Source: Mycolicibacterium sp. P9-64
Lineage (GTDB): Bacteria; Actinomycetota; Actinomycetes; Mycobacteriales; Mycobacteriaceae
Reading direction: 5' to 3'
DNA length: 64,000 nucleotides
Assembly: GCF_008329605.1 (NCBI RefSeq)
Contig: NZ_NPKO01000002.1
Coordinates: forward strand, 124,001 to 188,000
Below the pieces are notes generated by a model. That model did no database searches, was not told the origin of the DNA, and worked only from the letters and a program-made list of their open reading frames with translations. Below, piece by piece: positions 18,164-27,751 of the stretch (position 1 is the stretch's first letter; every line of letters begins with the position of its first letter). The translations under genes and the position numbers were made by a program.

Positions 18164-20508
18164 TCGACGACGACGCCTACCCGGTCGAGCCGTGGCACGT
18201 CCGTGAGACCGCCCTGAACCTGGACCTGCTCGCCCAGTCCGAGTCGGTATTCGCCCTGTCCAACGGGCACGTCGGCCTGCGAGGCAACCTGGACGAGGGC
18301 GAGCCCCACGGGCTGCCAGGCACGTATCTGAACTCGTTCTACGAGACGCAGCCGCTGCCGTATGCCGAGGCCGGTTACGGCTATCCGGAGGACGGTCAGA
18401 CGCTGATCGACATCACGAACGGCAAGATCATACGTCTGCTGGTCGACGACGAACCCTTCGACGTGCGCTACGGCGATCTGATCGAGCACGAGCGGGTGCT
18501 CGACCTGCGTGCGGGCACGCTGACACGGACGGTGCGGTGGCGCTCACCGACGGGCAAGCAGGTGTTGGTGCGCTCGACTCGGCTCGTCTCGCTGGCCCAG
18601 CGTGGCGTCGTGGCGATCGAGTACGTCGTCGAGGCCGTCGACGAATTCACCCGCGTCACCGTGCAATCCGAGCTGGTCGCCAACGAGGACCAACCCGAGC
18701 CGTCGGCCGACCCGCGGGTCGCTGCCGTGCTGCGCACCCCGCTGAAACCGGTCGCGCACGAGACCGCCGACCATGGCGCGTTGCTGATGCACAGCACCAA
18801 GGCCAGCGGCCTGATGATGGCCGCGGCGATGGACCACGTCGTCGAGGTTCCCGGTCGTGTCGAGATGGACACCGACGCAGGCGAGGACTGGGCGCGCACC
18901 ACGATCATCTGCGGGCTGCGGCCCGAACAGAAGTTGCGGGTGGTCAAGTTCGTCGGGTACGGCTGGTCGAGCCTGCGGTCCAGACCTGCTCTGCGCGATC
19001 AGGTCTCGGGCGCCATCGCGGGTGCCCGATACACCGGCTGGCAAGGGCTCCTCGATGCGCAGCGTACCTACCTCGACGAGTTCTGGGACAGTGCCGACGT
19101 CGAGGTCGAGGGTGACCCCGACGTCCAGCAGGCGGTGCGATTCGGCCTCTTTCACGTGTTGCAAGCCAGCGCGAGGGCGGAGCGCCGCGCCATTCCCGGC
19201 AAGGGGCTGACGGGCACGGGTTACGACGGGCACGCGTTCTGGGACACCGAGGGATTCGTGTTGCCGCTGCTGACCTACACCGCCCCGGAGGCGGCGGCGG
19301 ACGCACTGCGGTGGCGGGCGTCGACGCTGGACCTCGCGCGGGATCGGGCGGCCGAACTCGACCTGGCGGGTGCGGCATTCCCCTGGCGCACCATCGCGGG
19401 CGCGGAGTGCTCGGCGTACTGGCCCGCAGGCACCGCGGCGTGGCACATCAACGCCGACATCGCGATGGCGCTCGAGCGCTACCGCGTGGTCACCGGTGAT
19501 GACACGCTGGAGGCCGATTGCGGGCTGGCGGTGTTGGTGGAGACCGCGCGGTTGTGGAACTGCCTTGGCCACCACGATCGGCACGGCCGGTGGCACCTCG
19601 ACGGTGTGACGGGACCCGACGAGTACACCGCGGTGGTCCGCGACAACGTCTTCACGAACTTGATGGCCGCGAACAATTTGCGCATCGCCGCGCAGGCATG
19701 CGAGCGCAATCCCGTTGCGGCGCAGGACATGGGCGTCACGACCGAGGAGACTGCCGGTTGGCGGGATGCGGCTGCGGCCGTGCACATTCCGTACGACGAC
19801 GAGCTGGGCGTGCACGAGCAGTGTGAGGGATTCACCACGCTGCGCGAGTGGAACTTCACCGAGAACACCCGGTATCCGCTGTTGCTGCACGAAGCCTACG
19901 TACGGCTCTACCCGTCGCAGGTGGTCAAGCAGGCCGACCTGGTCCTCGCGATGCACTGGCAGGGGCACGCGTTCACACCGGAGCAGAAGGCGCGCAACGT
20001 CGACTACTACGAACGGCGCACCACGCGGGACTCGTCCCTGTCGGCGTGCACGCAGGCCGTGCTGTGCGCGGAGGTCGGGCACGTGGAGCTGGCACACGAC
20101 TACGTCTACGAAACCGCCGTCATCGATCTCCGGGACCTGCACCACAACACCCGCGACGGCCTGCACATGGCCTCGCTCGCGGGAGCGTGGACGGCGCTGG
20201 TCGCCGGGTTCGGCGGCTTGCGTGACGACGAAGGTATTCTGTGCCTGGATCCGCAACTGCCCGACGGTATTTCGCGACTCCGGTTCCGGCTGCGTTGGCG
20301 CGACTTCAGGGTCATGGTCGACGTCGACCATGACCAGGTGACCTACTCCCTGCGCGACGGTCCCGACGGTACGTTGACCATCCGTCACTCGGGCAAGGAG
20401 GTGGCCCTCGATACCAAGAACCCGACGACGGTGGCGATCCATCCGCGGGAGGCGCTATTGCCGCCGCCGCCGCAACCTCCAGGGCTGCAACCGGTCTCGC
20501 GTCACTGA
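18160..20508 (+). CDS. Glycoside hydrolase family 65 protein (trehalose/kojibiose/maltose phosphorylase-like)
   Basis: 782 residues, full GH65 length. N-terminal beta-sandwich (to about residue 270), an (alpha/alpha)6 barrel with [18 protein letters not shown] and the general acid Glu in [14 protein letters not shown], phosphate-contact region [11 protein letters not shown], and a small C-terminal beta domain ending in a Pro-rich tail. GH65 phosphorylases split alpha-glucosides with phosphate into beta-glucose 1-phosphate, which the overlapping HAD gene can then isomerise. The exact disaccharide cannot be read from sequence. Confidence 0.93.
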   Translation: MIDDDAYPVEPWHVRETALNLDLLAQSESVFALSNGHVGLRGNLDEGEPHGLPGTYLNSFYETQPLPYAEAGYGYPEDGQTLIDITNGKIIRLLVDDEPFDVRYGDLIEHERVLDLRAGTLTRTVRWRSPTGKQVLVRSTRLVSLAQRGVVAIEYVVEAVDEFTRVTVQSELVANEDQPEPSADPRVAAVLRTPLKPVAHETADHGALLMHSTKASGLMMAAAMDHVVEVPGRVEMDTDAGEDWARTTIICGLRPEQKLRVVKFVGYGWSSLRSRPALRDQVSGAIAGARYTGWQGLLDAQRTYLDEFWDSADVEVEGDPDVQQAVRFGLFHVLQASARAERRAIPGKGLTGTGYDGHAFWDTEGFVLPLLTYTAPEAAADALRWRASTLDLARDRAAELDLAGAAFPWRTIAGAECSAYWPAGTAAWHINADIAMALERYRVVTGDDTLEADCGLAVLVETARLWNCLGHHDRHGRWHLDGVTGPDEYTAVVRDNVFTNLMAANNLRIAAQACERNPVAAQDMGVTTEETAGWRDAAAAVHIPYDDELGVHEQCEGFTTLREWNFTENTRYPLLLHEAYVRLYPSQVVKQADLVLAMHWQGHAFTPEQKARNVDYYERRTTRDSSLSACTQAVLCAEVGHVELAHDYVYETAVIDLRDLHHNTRDGLHMASLAGAWTALVAGFGGLRDDEGILCLDPQLPDGISRLRFRLRWRDFRVMVDVDHDQVTYSLRDGPDGTLTIRHSGKEVALDTKNPTTVAIHPREALLPPPPQPPGLQPVSRH

Positions 20509-20514
20509 GCCGGG

Positions 20515-21939
20515 TCAGGTGCCGCAGAAGGTGCGGTAGTCGCCGAAGTCCTGCGGTGCAGGCTCGGCGTAACGCGCGAGGCCGGGACGCTCGTCGTACG
20601 GTGCGGCGATGGCCGTGACCAGGTTCTCGAACGGAGCCAGGTCACCTTCGGTCGCCGCGGTGAGGGCCTCCTCGACCAGGTGGTTGCGCGGAATGTAGAC
20701 GGGGTTCACCAGATCCATCGCATCGGCGTCGGGATCCAACGCGCGCCAGCGCGACAGCCATGCGTCGAATCCAGCCAGGTCGACGAACAGCCCGCGGGTG
20801 GGCTCGGCGTCACCGCGGGCCGCCTGGCCGAGGTGACGGAAGAACGAGGTGTAGTCGACGTGGCTTCCTTCGAGAAGCGCCAGAAGGTCGCTCACCAGCG
20901 CCGTTGCCTCGTCGCCGCCGTTGGCAAGGCCGAGCTTCGCGCGCATGCCCGCCGACCACGCGGTCACGTACTGGCGGTGGAAACCGCCGAGCGACTCCGT
21001 CGCGATCGCGATCGCTGCATCGGGGTCGTCGGCGAGCAGCGGAAGCAGGGTCTCGGCGAACCGGGCCAGGTTCCACTCGGCTGCGGCAGGCTGGTTGCCG
21101 TAGGCGTAACGGCCCGCGTGGTCGATCGAGCTGAACACGGTGACCGGGTCGTAGGCCTCCATGAAGGCGCATGGGCCGTAGTCGATGGTCTCACCGGAGA
21201 TCGTCATGTTGTCGGTGTTCATCACGCCGTGCACGAACCCGACGAGCATCCACTTGGCCACCAGCGACGCCTGCGCCTCGACGACCGCATCGAACAGCCC
21301 GAGGTAGCCGTCCGCGTCCGGGTAGTGGCGGGCGATCGCGTAATCGGCGAGGCGCCGCAACAGTTTTGGGTCTTTACTCGCCGCGTACTGGAAGCTGCCG
21401 ACACGCAGATGGCTGGCCGCCACTCTCGCGAGAACGGCGCCAGGCAACGTCGTCTCCCGATGCACCGGGCGTCCCGTTGCGACGACGGCGAGGGATCGAG
21501 TCGTCGGGATGGTCAGCGCGTGCATGGCCTCGCTGATGATGTACTCGCGCAGCATCGGACCGACGGCGGCCAACCCGTCGCCACCCCGTGCGAACGGTGT
21601 GCGCCCCGAGCCCTTCAAGTGAAGGTCGCGGCCTCGTCCACCTGTACCGCCGAGCTCGCCGAGCAGCAGCGCACGTCCGTCCCCGAGGCGCGGGACGAAG
21701 CCGCCGAACTGGTGACCGGCGTAGCCCTGCGCAACGGGGGTGGCGCCGTCGGGAACGACGCCTCCGACCAACAGGCCGACACCTTCTGGGCTCCGCAACC
21801 ACGCCGCGTCGAGTCCGAGCTCGTCGGCCAGCGCCTCGTTGAGTACCAGCAATCGCGGATCGGGGGCCGCCTCGGCCTGCCAGTGGATGGCCATCTCCGG
21901 CAGCTCGCTGGCGAACTGGTCCCCGAGGGCGATGCTCAT
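20515..21939 (-). CDS. selO: SelO/YdiU family protein adenylyltransferase
   Basis: 474 residues starting MSIALGDQF. Pseudokinase-like SelO features: [22 protein letters not shown], the [17 protein letters not shown] nucleotide loop, [24 protein letters not shown] (catalytic-loop-like) and [11 protein letters not shown]. SelO transfers AMP to Ser/Thr/Tyr residues of target proteins and is linked to redox stress. The C-terminus ends [11 protein letters not shown] with the cysteine where some homologues have selenocysteine. Convergent with GH65, 6 bp apart. Confidence 0.93.
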   Translation of the reverse strand: MSIALGDQFASELPEMAIHWQAEAAPDPRLLVLNEALADELGLDAAWLRSPEGVGLLVGGVVPDGATPVAQGYAGHQFGGFVPRLGDGRALLLGELGGTGGRGRDLHLKGSGRTPFARGGDGLAAVGPMLREYIISEAMHALTIPTTRSLAVVATGRPVHRETTLPGAVLARVAASHLRVGSFQYAASKDPKLLRRLADYAIARHYPDADGYLGLFDAVVEAQASLVAKWMLVGFVHGVMNTDNMTISGETIDYGPCAFMEAYDPVTVFSSIDHAGRYAYGNQPAAAEWNLARFAETLLPLLADDPDAAIAIATESLGGFHRQYVTAWSAGMRAKLGLANGGDEATALVSDLLALLEGSHVDYTSFFRHLGQAARGDAEPTRGLFVDLAGFDAWLSRWRALDPDADAMDLVNPVYIPRNHLVEEALTAATEGDLAPFENLVTAIAAPYDERPGLARYAEPAPQDFGDYRTFCGT

Positions 21940-21958
21940 ATGTCCAGGGTACGGAGGC

Positions 21959-23128
21959 TCACGCCGCGCGAACGTCGACCTCTTGTCGGGAATCCTGCTC
22001 GTGGCCACCGAGAAGTCCACGCTGGAGTGAGGGGATGGAGAAGTCGTTGGGCAGCGACAGCCGGATCACCTTGTGCCATGCCGACGCGACCTGCTTGACC
22101 AGCGGGCCGGTCGTGTAGGTCAGGCCGTAGCGGTCGAAGACGTCCTTCACCTGGGGAGCGATCTCGCCGTACCGGTTGCTCGGCAGGTCCGGGAACAGGT
22201 GGTGCTCGATCTGATAGGACAGGTTGCCGCTCATCAGGTGCATCAGGCGGCTACCGCTGATGTTGGCCGATCCGAGCATCTGACGCAGGTACCACTCACC
22301 GCGGGTCTCGCCATCGATGCTGGCCTTGGTGAACGTCTGCACCCCCTCGGGGAAGTGCCCGCACATGATCACCGAGTGCGTCCACACGTTGCGCACCACG
22401 TTCGCGGTGAGGTTGGCCGTGAACGTCGTGATCGCACTGGGACCCGACAGCAGGGGGTGCACGACGTAGTCACGCAGGCTCTGCTTGCCGATCTTGCGCA
22501 GAGTGGCCTTCACACGGCCGCGGAACTCCGGGTTCGCGCGGCGCTCAGCCGTTTTCAGGTTCTTGCCGAGCTTGAGGTCATAGGCGGCAATGCCGTACTG
22601 GAACATCACGGCGTTGATGGCGTTCCACAGCGGCTGGCCCAGGTGGAAGGGGGTCCAGCGCTGGTCCTCGTCGACGCGCATGATGCCGTAACCGAGGTCG
22701 CCGTCCTTGCCGAGCACGTTGGTGTAGGTGTGGTGATCCTCGTTGTGGGAGTGCTTCCACTGTTCGGCGGTCGACGCGTTGTCCCACTCCCAGGTGGTGG
22801 AGTGAATCTTGGGGTCGCGCATCCAATCCCACTGGCCGTGCATGACGTTGTGGCCGATCTCCATGTTCTCCAGGATCTTGGCGGCGGACAGACCCGCAGT
22901 GCCGAGCCACCACGCGGGCGGGAAGAGGGAGAACAACAGCACGGCCCGGCTGCCTGCTTCGAGACCGCGCTGGGCCTTGATCACCGTGCGGATGTAGTTG
23001 GCGTCGTCTTCGCCGCGGGTGTCGAGCACCTGCTGGCGGATGGCGTCCAGCTCGCGACCCAGGTTCGCGATGTCGTCGTCGGTCAGATGGTCGATGGGGC
23101 TGGTGGGTTTGTTCTGAATGGCGGTCAT
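21959..23128 (-). CDS. Membrane fatty-acid (acyl-CoA) desaturase, DesA3-like
   Basis: 389 residues from [11 protein letters not shown]. Three histidine boxes bind the di-iron centre: [18 protein letters not shown] and [14 protein letters not shown]. Transmembrane segments surround them. Closely resembles mycobacterial DesA3, the stearoyl-CoA delta-9 desaturase, but may be a paralogue with other chain specificity. The next gene upstream encodes its likely ferredoxin-type reductase partner, as Rv3229c-Rv3230c do in M. tuberculosis. Confidence 0.94.
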   Translation of the reverse strand: MTAIQNKPTSPIDHLTDDDIANLGRELDAIRQQVLDTRGEDDANYIRTVIKAQRGLEAGSRAVLLFSLFPPAWWLGTAGLSAAKILENMEIGHNVMHGQWDWMRDPKIHSTTWEWDNASTAEQWKHSHNEDHHTYTNVLGKDGDLGYGIMRVDEDQRWTPFHLGQPLWNAINAVMFQYGIAAYDLKLGKNLKTAERRANPEFRGRVKATLRKIGKQSLRDYVVHPLLSGPSAITTFTANLTANVVRNVWTHSVIMCGHFPEGVQTFTKASIDGETRGEWYLRQMLGSANISGSRLMHLMSGNLSYQIEHHLFPDLPSNRYGEIAPQVKDVFDRYGLTYTTGPLVKQVASAWHKVIRLSLPNDFSIPSLQRGLLGGHEQDSRQEVDVRAA

Positions 23129-23172
23129 GGTGTCCTCCAAGGACTTGTCGAGCTGAATGTGGTCGAGGTGGA

Positions 23173-24252
23173 TCAGATGTCGATTTCGCAGGACCCGGCA
23201 GCGGTCGAGATGCAGGTCTGCACGAGCACGCCCGCGTCGGGGGCGCCGATGGTGACCTCGCCGTTGCGCACGTCGCGAACCGCACCGTTGCGAAGGGGAA
23301 TCACGCAGCCGAAGCACACGCCCATCCGGCAGCCCGAAGGCATCAGGACGCCCGCGTTTTCGCCTGCTTCGAGAAGGGTTGTACCCGGGGCGGTTTCGAC
23401 CGTCGAGCCGGTCCTGGTGAAACTGACCGGGCCACCGTCACCGCCACCGACGGCCGGAGCGGTGAACCGCTCGGTGTTCAGAAGATCGGCCACGCCGTGC
23501 GTGGCCCAGTGCGCCTCGATGTCGTCGAGCAGTGCTGCCGGGCCGCAGGCCCAGGTCTGCCGTTCGGCCCAGTCGGGGACCAGCTCGTCGAGATCGGCTG
23601 TGGTGATCCGGGCTGACGTGGCGGTGTGCTGCTCGACGAGACGCACCGAGCCGGCGGCGGCGAGGTCGCGCAGCTCGTCGCCGAACACCACGTCGTCGGC
23701 GGTCGGCGCACTGTGCACCACGACGACGTCGGTGAGCTCGCGGGAGTGGCTGCGCAGCATGCCCATGACGGGGGTGATGCCGCTGCCTGCGGTCACGAAC
23801 AACACCTTGGCGGGCCGCGTAGCGGGCAGGGTGAAGTCGCCGCAGGCCTGGTCGAGATGGACCAGGGTGCCAGCCTTGGCCTGACGCACCAGGTAGTTGG
23901 ACACCACGCCATCGGTCACGGTCTTGACGGTGATGGTGATGAAGCGGTGGGGCTTGGGGTTGGCCTGCGAGGTGATCGAGTAGGTGCGCCACTGGCGGAC
24001 GCCGTTGACGTCGACACCGATGCGGACGTACTGGCCTGCTCGGTGCCCGCGCCATCCGCGCCCGACCCGGATGCGGATCGTCGCCGCGTCGGCCGTCTCT
24101 GCGGTGATGGCATCGATCCGGCCGCGGAGGTCGAGTGAGCTGCTGAGGGGGTCGATCAGGTCGATGAAGTCGCGCGGCACCAGCGGCTGGGTCACCATCT
24201 GCGCAATGGACCGCAGGGGCCGCCGCGCGGTTCCAGCGATGAGGGAAGTCAT
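23173..24252 (-). CDS. Ferredoxin-type NAD(P)H oxidoreductase, electron donor to the desaturase (Rv3230c-like)
   Basis: 359 residues. FAD domain (WRTYSITSQ flavin motif region), NAD(P) domain (FVTAGSGITPVMGMLR) and a C-terminal plant-type 2Fe-2S domain with SGCRMGVCFGC spacing plus a later cysteine (LVQTC). The fused reductase-ferredoxin passes electrons from NAD(P)H to the adjacent membrane desaturase. Start ATG at the right edge of the operon; 85 bp separate it from a divergent PucR regulator. Confidence 0.93.
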   Translation of the reverse strand: MTSLIAGTARRPLRSIAQMVTQPLVPRDFIDLIDPLSSSLDLRGRIDAITAETADAATIRIRVGRGWRGHRAGQYVRIGVDVNGVRQWRTYSITSQANPKPHRFITITVKTVTDGVVSNYLVRQAKAGTLVHLDQACGDFTLPATRPAKVLFVTAGSGITPVMGMLRSHSRELTDVVVVHSAPTADDVVFGDELRDLAAAGSVRLVEQHTATSARITTADLDELVPDWAERQTWACGPAALLDDIEAHWATHGVADLLNTERFTAPAVGGGDGGPVSFTRTGSTVETAPGTTLLEAGENAGVLMPSGCRMGVCFGCVIPLRNGAVRDVRNGEVTIGAPDAGVLVQTCISTAAGSCEIDI

Positions 24253-24337
24253 GCCACTAGTCTGATTGTCAAAATGGGTTATTTCTCGACCTAGCCGTGT
24301 GAAAATTTAGCGTGATACTGTTCTTTACGAACAAGAA

Positions 24338-25549
24338 ATGAGTGTCTTGAGCATGGACGGCGGGCAAACGGTGTGGGCGCCGCTGCCCGATGCCGTGCTG
24401 GCGGCCATGTGGGCGGTGCTGCCGTCGGTGGCCGAGCGCACCGTGACGTCGGTCGTCGACGACGTGCCCAGCTACGCCGACGCGTTCGCAGGCCGGATGG
24501 GCACGAACATCGAGCAGGCGGTGCAGCAGTCGTTGGCCGCGTTCCTTCAGCTCACCACCGAGGGCGACGACCCGGACACGTCACCCAACGTCCGCCCGGC
24601 CCTCGACGGCGCCTATGCACTTGGGGAGGGTGAGGCGCGTCAGGGCCGCTCCGCCGACATCCTGCTGGCGGCGTTCCGTAGCGGCGCCCGGACGGCGTGG
24701 CGGGAGTGGAGCGCAGTCGCGGTGGCGCACCAGCTTCCCGGCGACCAGCTGGCGGTACTCGCCGAACGGGTCTTCGCCTACATCGACCGCCTCTCCGCTG
24801 CCAGCGTCGCAGGCCACGCCGACCAACTCGCCAAGACCGGGCTTGCACGGCAACGGCACAGGGAAACCCTTGCGCGCCAACTCCTTGCGTCGGCGAGCAC
24901 CGAAGACCTCTTGACCACTGCCGAGCGTGCCGACTGGCGGCCACCGCGGACCCTCACGGCCGTGGCAGTGCCGCGGGGGGACGAACGACGGTTGATCTCG
25001 ACTCTGGGCGCGCGCAGCCTCGAGGTACCCGACGATGCGCTGCCGCCGACGGGGCGTTCGGTCACGGTGCTGCTGGTCGCCGACGTCGGTGCCCGTGCGC
25101 GGGCGGCGCTGCTCCGTTCCATCGACATCGCAGGCGCGGTGATCGGACCTGAGCGTCCGTGGACGCAGGCCGGTCGCTCCGTCGACCGCACCCTGCGGGC
25201 GATCGGGTTGTTCGGCGCCGCCGACGATCCGATCGACACGGATCGACACCTGACCGAACTGGTCCTCAACGCCGATGCCGATGCATTGGCGGATCTTCGG
25301 GCCAGGGTCCTTGCCCCACTCGACTCAGTGCGGCCCGCGGTCAGGGACAAGCTGGTGGACACGCTGCGCGCGTGGCTCCTGCACCAGGGCCGCCGCGACG
25401 ACGTTGCCGCCGCGCTCTTCGTGCACCCACAGACCGTGCGCTACCGCATGGGCCAGCTGCGTGAACTGTTCGGCGACGACCTCACCGACCCCCGCGTGGT
25501 CGAAGACCTGACGGTGGCGCTCGCAGGACGCCAGCTCGCTCAGCGATGA
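24338..25549 (+). CDS. PucR/CdaR-type helix-turn-helix regulator
   Basis: 403 residues. N-terminal helical region, a GGDEF-like middle and a C-terminal PucR HTH (RRDDVAAALFVHPQTVRYRMGQL, about residues 345-367, then LTDPRVVEDLTVAL). Divergent from the desaturase/reductase pair and hence a likely regulator of it. Its stop overlaps the next ORF as ATGA. Confidence 0.88.
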   Translation: MSVLSMDGGQTVWAPLPDAVLAAMWAVLPSVAERTVTSVVDDVPSYADAFAGRMGTNIEQAVQQSLAAFLQLTTEGDDPDTSPNVRPALDGAYALGEGEARQGRSADILLAAFRSGARTAWREWSAVAVAHQLPGDQLAVLAERVFAYIDRLSAASVAGHADQLAKTGLARQRHRETLARQLLASASTEDLLTTAERADWRPPRTLTAVAVPRGDERRLISTLGARSLEVPDDALPPTGRSVTVLLVADVGARARAALLRSIDIAGAVIGPERPWTQAGRSVDRTLRAIGLFGAADDPIDTDRHLTELVLNADADALADLRARVLAPLDSVRPAVRDKLVDTLRAWLLHQGRRDDVAAALFVHPQTVRYRMGQLRELFGDDLTDPRVVEDLTVALAGRQLAQR

Positions 25550-25989
25550 ATTTCGGCACCGCCGGCGTCTATACGAATATGAACGCAGGTGTTCTCGGAC
25601 GGCGGACGTGTGCGGTGCTCGCGGCGGCCTCGGCCGTGCTGCACGGGATCATGCTCGGCCACGTGACGAACGTCGTGGCGATGGCGGTCATGTTGGCGAT
25701 GCTCGTCGGCTGCCTCTACTGCGCGCGCGACCTGTGGCGCCGCGGCTCCGTGCAGGGCTGGGTGCTGGTGGCGTTGATGAACTTTGCGATGATCGCGATC
25801 CACCTACCGGCGTCGGCCGCCCATCACCATGGCGCGGGCCTGAGCGTCGTTGCACCGGTTCACGAGTCGACGGTGATGACGGTGGCGACGGTGCTCGCGG
25901 CGATCGAGGTGACCGCTGCCGCAGTCGTCCTGTACTACCGCTCGCGCGCAATGCGGCCCATGGAGGCAACCTCTGCACCGCGAACGTGA
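25546..25989 (+). CDS. Small polytopic membrane protein
   Basis: 147 residues, four predicted helices, with HLPASAAHHHGAG between helices three and four. The ATG overlaps the regulator stop (ATGA); an internal ATG 33 bp downstream could be the true start of the membrane core. A histidine-rich loop suggests metal or proton handling but nothing firmer. Not a family I recognise. Confidence 0.65.
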   Translation: MNFGTAGVYTNMNAGVLGRRTCAVLAAASAVLHGIMLGHVTNVVAMAVMLAMLVGCLYCARDLWRRGSVQGWVLVALMNFAMIAIHLPASAAHHHGAGLSVVAPVHESTVMTVATVLAAIEVTAAAVVLYYRSRAMRPMEATSAPRT

Positions 25990-26078
25990 AGCCACGGCGA
26001 AGGAACGGCACTCAACTCGCCATGGCTTCACACTCGAGAAGCCTTGCCGGAGCGGGTGGCTCGTAAAATGGGTCATCT

Positions 26079-26465
26079 ATGAACACTTCCGAACCCGTCG
26101 GGCGCCTCGGCGCGACGTCGATCGACTGCGCTGACCCAGCTGAACTCGCGGACTTCTACGGTGGGCTGCTCGGGATGCGCAGACTCGTGGAAAGCCCGGA
26201 CGGGAGCGTCATCGCGATCACCGACGGCGCGAACACGCTGGCGATGATGCGCGTCGACGACTACGTCGCACCGACCTGGCCAGGCCCAGGGCAGCGCCAA
26301 CAGATGCATCTCGACGTCTCGGTGACCGACCTCGACGCCGCAGCCGCACGAGCCGTCGCGCTTGGCGCCCGCGAAGCAGAACGCCAACCGCAGCCATCGA
26401 TGTGGCGGGTTCTGCTGGATCCGGCCGGCCATCCGTTCTGTCTGACGACCGTCGGCGCCGGGTGA
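26079..26465 (+). CDS. VOC (glyoxalase/bleomycin resistance) domain protein
   Basis: 128 residues, one VOC domain of two beta-alpha-beta-beta-beta units: GATSIDCADPAELADFYGGLLG starts the first and MHLDVSVTDLDAAAARAVALG the second. A putative metal His is in QMHLDV. Function unassigned; typical of small antibiotic-binding or isomerase proteins. It runs toward the following lipoprotein gene, with a tandem repeat between them. Confidence 0.85.
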   Translation: MNTSEPVGRLGATSIDCADPAELADFYGGLLGMRRLVESPDGSVIAITDGANTLAMMRVDDYVAPTWPGPGQRQQMHLDVSVTDLDAAAARAVALGAREAERQPQPSMWRVLLDPAGHPFCLTTVGAG

Positions 26466-26540
26466 GAGCCCGGGGCGAGCGAAGCGACGGGGGAAGAGCC
26501 CGGGGCGAGCGAAGCGACGGGGGAAGAGCCCGGGGCGAGC
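26465..26540. repeat. 30-bp tandem repeat, 2.5 copies, between convergent genes
   Basis: The unit reads AGAGCCCGGGGCGAGCGAAG then CGACGGGGGA; two perfect full copies and a half copy. The same core (GGGCGAGCGAAGCGACGGGG) occurs inverted at 31684-31706, also between convergent genes. Probably a dispersed mycobacterial intergenic repeat, perhaps with a transcription-ending role. Confidence 0.8.
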
Positions 26541-27697
26541 TACGACGGTGCCTGCGCAGGGATGACGTCGAGCGCGTTCACGTCCGGCTTGACCGGGAAC
26601 CTGCGTCCGCTGTCCTCGACGACCAGCGTGCCCGACTGCTCTGGCATCGGACCGCCCTGAGGAATGATGAGCGCCCGCTGCCCAGGGGTCACCTCGACCG
26701 CCTGCAACGCCACTGTCGGCGGAGTCATCTGGACGAGCCTGTCGGGGCCGAGCTCCCACACCAGCGGTGAGTACGCGCTGACCGGGTCGCATTGCCACGT
26801 CCCCAGGCTGAGCGCCATGCCGTGCGACGCCTGCCACCACATGTGCAGGACATCCGAGCTCGCTGCAGGCCCTGGTGCGGCGACGTCGAACGTCTGTTGT
26901 GACCCGTCGGCGTTGGAGACCACCACCGCGGCCGTACCGCAACTGTTGCTCGAGCGGCGGTACAACGCGTAGGCGAGGCTCCTGCCGTCGGGGCTGAGTT
27001 CGGCAACGGCCACCGGGGTGTTCGCATCCGCCTGGCCGAGCGGCGCAGGCGCGCCGGCGCCGCGCACGGCGTAGAGCGTGTCGGGGCCACCCGACGGGGA
27101 CGGCGTGGATTCGACCCGTGAGATGACGGCCGTGCCGCTCCGTGCGGTCAGCAACATGGGATCGGACGCGTTGGCGACCTGCGGCAGGTTCACGGTCTGG
27201 CGCAGCGTCGGTGCGACGGCCTCGGCGGCCAGATCGAGCTGCATCAGCCTGTTCGGCTGCTCCCACCACACGATCATGCTGGCGCCCGCGGTGCCGAGGC
27301 GCGAGGCCTTCGGTAGCGGGTTGACCTGGGACTTCCCGGTGCGCGCGTCGAGCGTGACCAGGTTCCCGTCCGCGGACCGGGCGAACAGGAAGCGGCCGTC
27401 CTCGGTGACGAACGGTTCGCTGGACGGCGTGAAGGTGCCGGGCGCCGTCGCCACGATCTTGCTGCCGTCGACCAGTCCGAGCTCGGTGGACGAGCGGTAG
27501 GCGGTCAGGGCGCTCTTCGGTAGCGCAGGCGTGGTGGTCGTAGGCGCGGTGGGGAAGGTCGGCAGGCCCGGCGGCGTCGTTCCTCCTGGGGTTCCGCCGG
27601 GCGGGGTGGTGCAGCCAGCGACCACGCTCGCGCACAACGCCAGCAGCAGGATCAACCGGACATACGCACTCAGGATTCGCCGACTCACCGTCTCCAT
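26540..27697 (-). CDS. Lipoprotein with TolB/WD40-like propeller
   Basis: 385 residues. Signal peptide with lipobox VAGC at about residue 29, then a Gly/Pro/Thr linker, then repeated beta-propeller-like strands (TEDGRFLFARSADGNLVTLDARTGK; ELSPDGRSLAYALY). Such mycobacterial lipoproteins resemble LpqB-like or TolB-type proteins of unknown role. A cysteine pair (SCGTA, WQCDP) may form a disulfide. Divergent from hrpA. Confidence 0.82.
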   Translation of the reverse strand: METVSRRILSAYVRLILLLALCASVVAGCTTPPGGTPGGTTPPGLPTFPTAPTTTTPALPKSALTAYRSSTELGLVDGSKIVATAPGTFTPSSEPFVTEDGRFLFARSADGNLVTLDARTGKSQVNPLPKASRLGTAGASMIVWWEQPNRLMQLDLAAEAVAPTLRQTVNLPQVANASDPMLLTARSGTAVISRVESTPSPSGGPDTLYAVRGAGAPAPLGQADANTPVAVAELSPDGRSLAYALYRRSSNSCGTAAVVVSNADGSQQTFDVAAPGPAASSDVLHMWWQASHGMALSLGTWQCDPVSAYSPLVWELGPDRLVQMTPPTVALQAVEVTPGQRALIIPQGGPMPEQSGTLVVEDSGRRFPVKPDVNALDVIPAQAPS

Positions 27698-27751
27698 GTA
27701 AGCCGAAGATGCGGAAAGGTACGAACTGGGTGGTCAACTATCCTTGCCCGA

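Noticed and set aside
18544-20442. 632-codon minus-strand frame opposite the GH65 gene
   Set aside because: No recognisable motifs and skewed composition; the plus-strand GH65 enzyme is certain.
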